This document shows positions 44,523 to 51,700 of a DNA stretch of 64,000 nt, piece by piece. The notes beneath the pieces are model-generated. The model had not been told where the DNA came from. It saw nothing but the letters and a program-made list of their open reading frames with translations, and searched no databases. Source of the stretch: Pseudomonadota bacterium (GTDB taxonomy: Bacteria; Pseudomonadota; Gammaproteobacteria; Burkholderiales; Burkholderiaceae_C); contig JAIUPH010000018.1 in NCBI GenBank assembly GCA_020161065.1, positions 248,001 to 312,000 of the forward strand. Direction: 5' to 3'. Within the stretch, counting starts at the first letter, position 1; every line of letters begins with the position of its first letter. The position numbers and the translations under genes are program-made.

Positions 44523-45092
44523 TTACGGTTGGCCCTGCAGGTCGGCCGCCCGCCACTCGGCCGCCAGCAGCGACAGTTGCAGCAGGTCGTGATGCCGGCC
44601 GCCCCAGTAGGCCACCTCGCGAAGGCGGCCTTCCTGCACGAAGCCGAGCTTGGCCAGCAAGGCCAGCGATGGCGCATTGTTCGCGTGCACCTGGGCTTCG
44701 ATGCGGTTCAAGGCCATCTCGCGCAAGCCCCAGGCGATGATGGCCGCCAAGGACTCGCGCATCAGGCCGGCGCCCAGCGCCTCGGGCGCCAGCTCGTAGC
44801 CGATGGCGCACTTGCGCCAGTTGCGGTTCCAGGCGAACAGGCCGCAGCTGCCGATGAGCCCGGGCCTGGACTTCCATTCGATGCCCCAGCGCGTACCGGG
44901 ATTGGGCTGCTGCCGCCAGCCCGCGAACAGCTTGACCAGGGCACGCGCGGCGTCCAGATCGGCCGGCGGGTCGGCGCCGAACCACTTCATGTGCTCGGCG
45001 TTGGCGTGGATGGCGAACAGCGCCGCGGCGTCGTCGTCGGTGATCTCGCGCAGTCGCAGGCGCGGGGTTTCGAGCGTGGGGAAGTCAGGCAT
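44523..45092 (-). CDS. GNAT-family N-acetyltransferase (RimJ/RimL-like)
   Basis: 189-residue acetyltransferase, ATG 45092 (MPDFPTLETPRLRLREITDDDA), the usual start of the RimJ/RimL group that acetylates N-termini or amines with acetyl-CoA. The acetyl-CoA site is in GYELAPEALGAGLMRESLAAIIAWGLREM (the usual Q/RxxGxG/A position reads EALGAGL). It is followed by ALNRIEAQVHANNAPSLALLAKLGFVQEGRLREVAYWGGRHHDLLQLSLLAAEW. It is cytoplasmic. The substrate is unknown, and there is no link to neighbours beyond strand. Confidence 0.9.
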   Translation of the reverse strand: MPDFPTLETPRLRLREITDDDAAALFAIHANAEHMKWFGADPPADLDAARALVKLFAGWRQQPNPGTRWGIEWKSRPGLIGSCGLFAWNRNWRKCAIGYELAPEALGAGLMRESLAAIIAWGLREMALNRIEAQVHANNAPSLALLAKLGFVQEGRLREVAYWGGRHHDLLQLSLLAAEWRAADLQGQP

Positions 45093-45148
45093 GTCGGCTG
45101 GCGGGGCTTGAGCTTGAAGTGACCGGCGCCGGCGGCGCGCCTTGACTT

Positions 45149-45793
45149 TTACCGCCGCGCCGCCTGCGCCCGCAGCGTGTGTTCGAGGTCCATGCGGTCG
45201 ATGTCGTCGATCGACATGATGGGCGCGTACATCACGTCCTGCGGCTGGCTGCTGCGCTTCCAGCCCAGCCGCATCTCGCCGACGATGCGCACCAGCATCT
45301 TCAGGGCGCGCAGGCCGATCACTTCGGCGTCGGCGCGCGATCCGTCGGCGTTGTGGACGAGGCGCGCGATCGACAACACCGAGGTGTTCTGCATCGGGCC
45401 GTGCAGCGAATACTGGAAGCGGAAGTTCTGCGACCGCGAGTTGATGTCGCGGTCGGTGACGACGATGAAGTAGGTGCGCGGCGACACGTCGCGCAGCGTG
45501 CGCGCCAGCCGCGCGCCGATCGGCAGGTAGTCCTCGGCCGGGTACTGGTTGCTGCCGGGGAATGGTTCGTTGACGTCCGATGGCGTCCACGCCGTCGCCT
45601 TGACGAGCAGCTTGAAGGCCTTGGTCAGCGTGCGCGCGATGCCGGCCACCGCGTTCTCGCCGATGCCATCGGTCGGCACCACGTAGAAGGCGACGGCGTC
45701 GACGGGGCTCGTCTTGTCAAGGTCGAGGTTCTGCGCCGCTGCCGCCAGCGGCAGCGCGATCGGGAGCGTGAACAAAAGATGGCGGCGGTGCAT
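45149..45793 (-). CDS. Exported archaemetzincin-like protein lacking the zinc motif
   Basis: 214 residues from ATG 45793 with a signal peptide MHRRHLLFTLPIALPLAAAAQ. The core reads TYFIVVTDRDINSRSQNFRFQYSLHGPMQNTSVLSIARL, which lines up with the archaemetzincin pattern (LGVTDxDL...NFVFGxA...VISxxRL). Where these enzymes have HExxHxxGxxH, the text is LVRIVGEMRLGWKRSSQPQDVM, so the histidines are missing while Met and Asp of the region downstream (YAPIMSIDDIDRM) remain. I infer a catalytically dead metzincin-like fold; it could also be an unrelated protein. It stands alone. Confidence 0.62.
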   Translation of the reverse strand: MHRRHLLFTLPIALPLAAAAQNLDLDKTSPVDAVAFYVVPTDGIGENAVAGIARTLTKAFKLLVKATAWTPSDVNEPFPGSNQYPAEDYLPIGARLARTLRDVSPRTYFIVVTDRDINSRSQNFRFQYSLHGPMQNTSVLSIARLVHNADGSRADAEVIGLRALKMLVRIVGEMRLGWKRSSQPQDVMYAPIMSIDDIDRMDLEHTLRAQAARR

Positions 45794-45901
45794 GGGCTGC
45801 GGGTGCGCGGGACACGGGACATGAATCAAAGCGCCCGATGTTAGGGCCGCGCGGTCGCATGCCGCTCAAATCCGCCGTCAGGCGGCCGGGCGATCAGGGG
45901 A

Positions 45902-48301
45902 TCAGGCGGCCAGCGCCGGCATGCGCGGCGCCGCGGCCGGCCGATGTTGTTCGGCCCAGGCCTCGATGAAGGCGCCCACCTGCGCCGCCGGCAGCGGCTG
46001 GCTGATCAGGAAGCCCTGCAGGCGCTGGCAGCCGCGTTCGCGCAGCATCTGCGCCTCGACGCGGCTTTCCACGCCTTCGGCGACGGTGGTCATGCCGAGC
46101 GCGCGCGACATCGCCAGGATGGTGTCGACGATGACCTGCGCCTCGCCGTCGTGCGACAAGTCGCGCACGAAGCTGCGGTCGATCTTCAGCGTGTCGAAGG
46201 CGAAGCGGCGCAGGTAGCCCAGCGCCGAATAGCCGGTGCCGAAGTCGTCCAGCGCGGTGCGAAAGCCCAGCGCGCGCAGCGCCTGCAGCGTGGCCACGGC
46301 GCCCTCGGTGTCCTCGATCAGCGCCGATTCGGTGATCTCCAGCTCCAGCTGCTGCGGCCGCAGCCCGGCGGCCGCCGCGAGCACGCGCGCCGGCAGGCCC
46401 GGCGCCGCCAGCTGCGAGGCCGAGACGTTGATCGACACCGACACGTTCGCCGGCCAGCGCGCGGCGTGGCGGCAGGCCTCGGCCAGCACCCAGTCGCCGA
46501 TGGCCGGCATCAGGCCGCTGCTTTCGGCGATGGCGATGAACTCGGCCGGCCCGACCTCGCCGTGCTCGGGGTGGCGCCAGCGCAGCAGCGCCTCGAAGCC
46601 GCACAGCCGGCTGACCTGGCTGTCCACCTGGGGCTGGAACTCCAGCCGGAATTCGCCACGCGCGGCGGCGCCTTCCAGCGCCTGCGCCAGCGCGCTGCGG
46701 CGGCGGCCGACCTCGGCCAGCTCGGCGTGGAAGACGCAGTGCCGGTGGCCGCCGTCGCGCTTGGCGGCGTACATCGCGATGTCGGCGTGGTTGAGCAGCG
46801 TGTCGACGTCGTCGCCGTGCTGCGGCGCGATGGCCACGCCGATGCTGGCGCGCAGCGACAGCGGCGGCGCGCCGGCCGCTTCGCCGGGCTGCGACAGCGC
46901 GGCGTGCAGCCGCTCCAGCAGCGGCTGCAGCGCCGCCGCATCGCTGGCGCCGCGCACCAGCATCGCGAACTCGTCGCCGCCCAGCCGCGCCACGGTGTCG
47001 CTGCGCCGCGCCACCGACAGCAGCTGGCGGCCGAAGGTCTGCAGCAGCAGGTCGCCGGCGGCGTGGCCGCGCGTGTCGTTGACCTGCTTGAAGCCGTCGA
47101 GGTCGAGCGTGATCACGGCCAGCGCCGGCGGCGCGCCGCTGCCGGGCTGCAGCAGCGCCTGCAGCAGCTCGCGGAACTGCGCGCGGTTGACCAGCCCGGT
47201 CAACGCGTCGTTGTGCGCCAGCCAGCTCAGGCGGCGGTGCGCCAGCTGGCGGTCGGTGACGTCGGTGGCCACGCCGCGCCAGCCGAGGAAGGCGCCGCCG
47301 TCGCCGACCAGCGGCCGCGCGCTGAGCGACCACCATTGCAGCGCGCGGCCGGCGCGCAGGCACAGCAGGTGGTCGCGGAACGCCGTGCGCCGGCGCAGCA
47401 GGCTGCGCAGCCCGGCCCAGTGGCTGCGCGCGTCGTCGCTGTCGTGCACCGCGCGCGCCAGCAGGCCGAAGGCGCGCAGCCGGCGCAGGCGCGCCGGCGG
47501 CTGGCCCAGCACGGTGGCCAGGCGCTGCGCCACGTGGGCGAAGCGGCCCTCGGCGTCGGTCTCCCACAGCAGGTCGCTGGCGTGGTCTTCGAAGTCGCGC
47601 AGCAGCAGGCCGATCACCTCGTGCTGGTGGTCGGCGCGCGCCTCGGCCATCAGCCGCGCGCCCAGCGTGCGCGCATAGGTCCACACCGAATGGATGACGA
47701 TCAGCGTGTACAGCGCCAGCACCAGCGCCAGCGGCAGCCCGGTGCCCGGCGGCCCCTGCAGCAATCCGGCCGCGCCGCCGGTGACCAGCGCCAGCACGTA
47801 CAGCGTGGCGGCCACCGGCAGGCTGGACAAGGCAAAGCCGCCGGCGCAGATCATGCCGGTGGTGACGATGCCGATGAAGAACTGCGACGGCGCATCCACC
47901 CGTGCATAGAACAGCGCCGGCAGCAGCCCCCAGACGGCGCCCAGCACGCCGGCGTTGACGGCGGCGCGGTTCAGCACGCGCGGCGGCATCGTGGCCGTCG
48001 TGCGGCGCCGGCGCTGGCGCAGCCAGCCGCGCAGGCTGAGCAGCGCCAGCACGCACACCGCGGCGGCCCACAGCGCGACCAGCGGCTGCACGCTCTGGCG
48101 GCGCAGCGCCCAGACGATGAACAGCGAATTGAGGATGTTGACCGCCATGCCCAGCCGCGTGAAGCGCATCACCGCCTGCACCTGGCGCGCGCGGAAGCGG
48201 CCGGCGTCGCGCTCGTCGGCCTCGTAGGCGCGGAACAGGGCCGGCAGCCGGTGCAGCGCGCCGTGCACGCGCGCAAGGGGGCGGCGCAGCGCCTCAGGCA
48301 T
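45902..48301 (-). CDS. Membrane-bound PAS-GGDEF-EAL protein (cyclic-di-GMP turnover)
   Basis: 799 residues. Five or six N-terminal helices (about 50-210) form a membrane sensor. A PAS-like domain follows (about 235-350), ending WRGVATDVTDRQ. GGDEF is intact at 441-445 (RLGGDEF) with the inhibitory site RRSD four residues before the RLGG turn. EAL is intact at about 570 (FEALLRWRHPEHG), with ITESALIED, LDDFGTGYSALGYLRRF, LKIDRSFV and AEGVES. Both synthase and phosphodiesterase activities are therefore possible. It shares an 8-base overlap with the second GGDEF-EAL gene upstream, so the two are coexpressed. Confidence 0.93.
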   Translation of the reverse strand: MPEALRRPLARVHGALHRLPALFRAYEADERDAGRFRARQVQAVMRFTRLGMAVNILNSLFIVWALRRQSVQPLVALWAAAVCVLALLSLRGWLRQRRRRTTATMPPRVLNRAAVNAGVLGAVWGLLPALFYARVDAPSQFFIGIVTTGMICAGGFALSSLPVAATLYVLALVTGGAAGLLQGPPGTGLPLALVLALYTLIVIHSVWTYARTLGARLMAEARADHQHEVIGLLLRDFEDHASDLLWETDAEGRFAHVAQRLATVLGQPPARLRRLRAFGLLARAVHDSDDARSHWAGLRSLLRRRTAFRDHLLCLRAGRALQWWSLSARPLVGDGGAFLGWRGVATDVTDRQLAHRRLSWLAHNDALTGLVNRAQFRELLQALLQPGSGAPPALAVITLDLDGFKQVNDTRGHAAGDLLLQTFGRQLLSVARRSDTVARLGGDEFAMLVRGASDAAALQPLLERLHAALSQPGEAAGAPPLSLRASIGVAIAPQHGDDVDTLLNHADIAMYAAKRDGGHRHCVFHAELAEVGRRRSALAQALEGAAARGEFRLEFQPQVDSQVSRLCGFEALLRWRHPEHGEVGPAEFIAIAESSGLMPAIGDWVLAEACRHAARWPANVSVSINVSASQLAAPGLPARVLAAAAGLRPQQLELEITESALIEDTEGAVATLQALRALGFRTALDDFGTGYSALGYLRRFAFDTLKIDRSFVRDLSHDGEAQVIVDTILAMSRALGMTTVAEGVESRVEAQMLRERGCQRLQGFLISQPLPAAQVGAFIEAWAEQHRPAAAPRMPALAA

Positions 48302-50222
48302 TGCGCGGCTCGGTCAGCGGCATGCGATCCGTCAGCGGCATGCGGTCGGTCGCTGGCGCTCGATCGGCCAGCGGCATGCGGTCGGTCGCCGGCGCGCGAT
48401 CCGGCAACGGCGCCGGGCGCTGCACGGCATGGCCCTGCGCGAAGTCGACGCCCAGCGCGCGCAGCTCGGCGATCACCGCGTCGGACTCGGCGTACTCGCC
48501 CACCGTGTGCAGGCCCATCAGGTGGCCGATGCGGTTGATGGTCTCGACCATCGCGCGGTCGACCATGTCGCGCGCGATGTTGCGCACGAAGCTGCCGTCG
48601 ATCTTGAGCACATCCACCGGCAGCGTCTTCAGGTAGGCGAACGAGCTGGCGCCGACGCCGAAGTCGTCCAGCGCGAACAGAAAGCCCTGCTGGCGCAGCT
48701 CGCGCAGCAGCAGCCGGGTGCGGCTGATGTTGTTGACGGCGGCCGTCTCGGTGATCTCGAAGCACACGCTGCCGGCCGGCAGGCGGTGCTGGTGCGCCTG
48801 CTCCAGGATGTGCTCCAGCAGCCCGTCGGCGTTGAGCGTGGTGCCCGACAGGTTGATCGCGCAGACCAGCCCCTGGCCGAGCTGCGCCGCCAGCGCGTGG
48901 TAGCGGCTGAAGACCTGCTCGATGACCCAGCGGTCGATGCGCGGCATCAGGTTGAAGCGCTCGGCCGCCGGCAAGAAGGTGCCCGGCGCCACGAGGCGGC
49001 CTTCCTCGTCGATCAGGCGCAGCAGGATCTCGATGTGCGGCTTGTCGGCCAGCGCCGCCGTCAACGCGCGGTAGGGCTGGTGGTACAGCGTCAGCCGCCC
49101 CTGCTCCAGCGCATGCGTCACGCGCGCGGCCCAGCCCATTTCCTGGCGGCGCTGCACCAGCTCGTCGTCGCTGCTCTGGTGCACGCACACGCGGTTGCGG
49201 CCCTGGTCCTTGGCCCAGTAGCAGGCGGCGTCGGCGGCGCTGAAGATCTCGGCGGTGTTGACGCTCATGTCGTCCACCGCGGCCAGCCCGATGCTGGCGC
49301 CGACGCTGAACACGCGCCCCTCCCACGCGAAGCGGTAGCCGCGCAGCGCGCGCAGCATCTGCTCGGCGGCCAGTTGCGCGCGCGACAGGCAGCAGTCTTC
49401 CAGCAGCACGCCGAACTCGTCGCCGCCCAGGCGGGCCAGCACGTCGCCCTTGCGAAGCTGCTGCTGCAGCACGCCGGTCAGCGCGCGCAGCAGCGCGTCG
49501 CCGGCGGCGTGGCCGCTGGTGTCGTTGACCAGCTTGAACTGGTCGAGGTCGATGAAGCACACCGCGTGGCGGCGGCCGGTACTACGCGCGTTCTGCAGCG
49601 CGGCTTCGGTGCTGGACTCGAACTCGCGGCGGTTGAGCAGGCCGGTCAGCGCGTCGTGCGCGGCGGCCCAGCGGATGCGCTGCGCCATGCGACGCAGCGT
49701 GGAGACGTCGCGCAGCACCAGCGCGGCGCCGATGGCGCGGCCCTCGGCGTCGTGCAGCCGCGAGGCCGCCACCTCCACCGCCACCAACTCGCCGCTGCCG
49801 CCGCGGCGGCGCAGCGCCAGCGCATCGCCTTCGCGGCGCGAGCTGGCCTGCTCGCGCAGCAGCTCGTGCAGCGGATCGGCCAGCGGCACGCCGTCGTTCT
49901 CGTCGATGAGCGGACAGATCTCGGCCAGCGGCCGGCCGCGCGCCTGCTCGGCCAGCCAGCCGGTCAGCCGTTCGGCGCTGGGGTTCATCGACTCGACGAC
50001 GCCGCCCGAGCCGGTGGTGACGACGGCGTCGCTGATCGAGGCCAGCGTCACGCGGGCGTGCTCGCGCTGCGAGCGCGCCTCGGCCTGCAGCAGCCGCGAG
50101 CGCGTGCGCAGCCGCCGCCGCCCGAAGCCCAGCCCGAGGGCGGTGGCCAGCGCCAGCAGCAACAGCAGCGCGCCGACCGTGGCCGGGCTGCTGAGGAGGG
50201 GCTGGAGGGCGTCAGGAGTCAT
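48294..50222 (-). CDS. PAS-GGDEF-EAL protein with variant EAL motif
   Basis: 642 residues from ATG 50222. One helix (SPATVGALLLLLALATALGLGFG, about 12-36) anchors it. A PAS domain follows (VTLASISDAVVTTGSGGVVESMNPSAERLTGWL), then GGDEF with RLGGDEF and inhibitory-site RKGD. The EAL domain starts with EILLRLIDEEG in place of EALLRW, keeps ITETAAVNN, LDDFGVGASSFAYLKTLPVDVLKIDGSFV, but has VGEYAES where AEGVE is usual. The ExLxR frame is kept, so phosphodiesterase activity is possible. A Met-Pro-Leu repeat tail (ATDRMPLADRAPATDRMPL) ends the protein. It is divergent from the ferredoxin gene. Confidence 0.92.
   Translation of the reverse strand: MTPDALQPLLSSPATVGALLLLLALATALGLGFGRRRLRTRSRLLQAEARSQREHARVTLASISDAVVTTGSGGVVESMNPSAERLTGWLAEQARGRPLAEICPLIDENDGVPLADPLHELLREQASSRREGDALALRRRGGSGELVAVEVAASRLHDAEGRAIGAALVLRDVSTLRRMAQRIRWAAAHDALTGLLNRREFESSTEAALQNARSTGRRHAVCFIDLDQFKLVNDTSGHAAGDALLRALTGVLQQQLRKGDVLARLGGDEFGVLLEDCCLSRAQLAAEQMLRALRGYRFAWEGRVFSVGASIGLAAVDDMSVNTAEIFSAADAACYWAKDQGRNRVCVHQSSDDELVQRRQEMGWAARVTHALEQGRLTLYHQPYRALTAALADKPHIEILLRLIDEEGRLVAPGTFLPAAERFNLMPRIDRWVIEQVFSRYHALAAQLGQGLVCAINLSGTTLNADGLLEHILEQAHQHRLPAGSVCFEITETAAVNNISRTRLLLRELRQQGFLFALDDFGVGASSFAYLKTLPVDVLKIDGSFVRNIARDMVDRAMVETINRIGHLMGLHTVGEYAESDAVIAELRALGVDFAQGHAVQRPAPLPDRAPATDRMPLADRAPATDRMPLTDRMPLTEPRNA
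48305..48420. repeat. Tandem repeat in the tail of the GGDEF-EAL gene
   Basis: Imperfect units of about 36 bases based on GTCAGCGGCATGCGGTCG encode the DRMPL(A/T)DRAPAT tail. The last unit runs up to the junction with the next gene, so copy-number change would only alter the tail. Confidence 0.7.
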
Positions 50223-50329
50223 CGAGGCGCAAAGCCGGCGGCCGCCGGCAGCGGTCACCGGGCCGTCGTCGGGCGTTGTGATCCGTCGTATCGGCGGCCG
50301 CCGGCCGAACTTGAGGCAACATCGCTGCC

Positions 50330-50653
50330 ATGCCCGACATCGTCTTCGTCCACCCCGACGGCCGTGAAGAAGGCTTCGAAGCGCCCGATGGCGTCAGCCT
50401 GATGCAGGCGGCCACCAGCTACGGCATCGACGGCATCGTCGCCGAGTGCGGCGGCTCGGGCATCTGTGCCACCTGTCACGTCTACGTCGACCCCGCCTGG
50501 GCCGACCGGCTGCCGCCGCCCGAGCCGCACGAGCGCGACATGCTGGAAGTCACGGCAGCCGTTCGGCGGCCAACCAGCCGGCTGTCGTGCCAGATCCGGC
50601 TGGACCGGCAATTGCAGGGCCTGCGCGTCGAGATCCCCGACCGGCAGTACTGA
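50330..50653 (+). CDS. [2Fe-2S] ferredoxin, adrenodoxin/isc type
   Basis: 107-residue electron carrier. Cluster ligands are in AECGGSGICATCHVYV (C-x5-C-x2-C, about residues 40-49) and in the fourth Cys of SRLSCQIRLDRQLQGLRVEIP (about 86), the arrangement of putidaredoxin/adrenodoxin-type proteins, with the acidic helix ERDMLEVTAAV between. It would pass electrons to a P450 or ring-hydroxylating oxygenase or serve cluster assembly; no partner is beside it. CAACAT stands 7 bases before ATG with no Shine-Dalgarno. A strong hairpin follows the stop. Confidence 0.92.
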   Translation: MPDIVFVHPDGREEGFEAPDGVSLMQAATSYGIDGIVAECGGSGICATCHVYVDPAWADRLPPPEPHERDMLEVTAAVRRPTSRLSCQIRLDRQLQGLRVEIPDRQY

Positions 50654-50686
50654 GCACCCCCAGGTCCGGGCCGGGGGCCCGTCCCG

Positions 50687-50732
50687 CCCCCCGCGGGGGA
50701 TCAAGTTGCCCGGCGGAGCCGGATCAACTTGA
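50687..50732. terminator. Hairpins between convergent genes (repeat copy C)
   Basis: C6-GC-G5 (50687-50699) is followed by a long stem TCAAGTTG...CAACTTGA (50701-50708 with 50725-50732) with an inner CCGGC/GCCGG. It lies between the ferredoxin and protease genes, which converge, so it probably stops both. No U-tract. Confidence 0.55.
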
Positions 50733-50753
50733 GAGCGCGGGAGCGCCGACCGG

Positions 50754-51611
50754 TCAGGCCGGGTACATGCGCTTGATCATCGCGCGGTCGGTGGCCGACA
50801 GCGTGCTGTTCTCGTTGGTCGGCCCCAGGCCGTCGCTGAACAGCGCGGCGTCGAAGGCGTAGAGCATGATCGACTGCGGGTCGAAGCTGGTCGCCGACAA
50901 GCCCTTGGCCGAGTATTTCTCCAGCACGTTGTGGCGGATGGCGTCGGCGTCCCAATAGTTGGGCGGGCCCTGGAAGTAGCGCATCACCGCCTTCTCGTTC
51001 CACTTGCGGTCGAACTTCGGCGACTGGTGCTCGTGCACGCAGCCCAGCGCGTGGCCGAACTCGTGCAGCACGACGGCGCGGTCTTCCACCGCGTCGGAGT
51101 CGTCGCGCACCCAGCCGAAGTTCATGGTCGGCTGGGTGATCGGAAAGTAGGCCGTGTTCAGCGCATCGCGGCCGACGGCCGACCACGAACCGGCGTCGGC
51201 GTAGAACGAGATGCGGATCTCGGCCGCGCCCTTGGACACGAACTTCAGCTTGACGTTGGCCACCTTCTCCCAGCCGGCGGCCAGCGTGCGCACCTTGCGC
51301 TGCATCTTGGCGCTGCCGTCGAGGAAGCGGCAGCGCAGCGTGCTGCCGGCCGGCCACTTCTTGGAGTTGACCAGCGCCATGCGGGTGGTGCCGGCCACCG
51401 CGTCCGGGTCGAGCTTGCGGCCGCCGGCGGCGCTGGCCGCGGTGTCCAGCATCTGCTGGCGCAAGGCGCGGCGCACCGCGCGCTCGGGGTCCAGTTCGTC
51501 GGGGATGATGCGTTCGAAGCAGATGCGCGGCGCGCGCTGCTGCAGCGCCTGCTGCAACGGCTTGCCGTCATCAGCCGACGTCTTTGCAGCCGGTTTCGGG
51601 GACTTGGCCAT
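50754..51611 (-). CDS. Astacin-like (M12A) zinc protease without signal peptide
   Basis: 285 residues; ATG 51611 after AGGAG. The zinc site is complete: VVLHEFGHALGCVHEHQSP matches HExxHxxGxxHE of astacins, and the Met-turn is SIMLYAFD. The pro-part (about 1-75) begins MAKSPKPAAKTSADDGK, basic and not a signal peptide, so the protein appears cytosolic or leaves by another route (a type I or type VI cargo?). WPAGSTLRCRFLDGSAKMQRKVRTLAAGWEKVANVKLKFV is the usual astacin-like N-subdomain. It would cut proteins. It lies 89 bases after the prolyl oligopeptidase gene, same strand. Confidence 0.88.
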   Translation of the reverse strand: MAKSPKPAAKTSADDGKPLQQALQQRAPRICFERIIPDELDPERAVRRALRQQMLDTAASAAGGRKLDPDAVAGTTRMALVNSKKWPAGSTLRCRFLDGSAKMQRKVRTLAAGWEKVANVKLKFVSKGAAEIRISFYADAGSWSAVGRDALNTAYFPITQPTMNFGWVRDDSDAVEDRAVVLHEFGHALGCVHEHQSPKFDRKWNEKAVMRYFQGPPNYWDADAIRHNVLEKYSAKGLSATSFDPQSIMLYAFDAALFSDGLGPTNENSTLSATDRAMIKRMYPA

Positions 51612-51700
51612 GGAAGCTCCTGTGGTGAGGCCCGGGGTGCGCGATCTTGCGGCCGGCGCGGCGGCGCCGCCATCCTGTGCCGTAGGGAAGCGGCCCGGCG

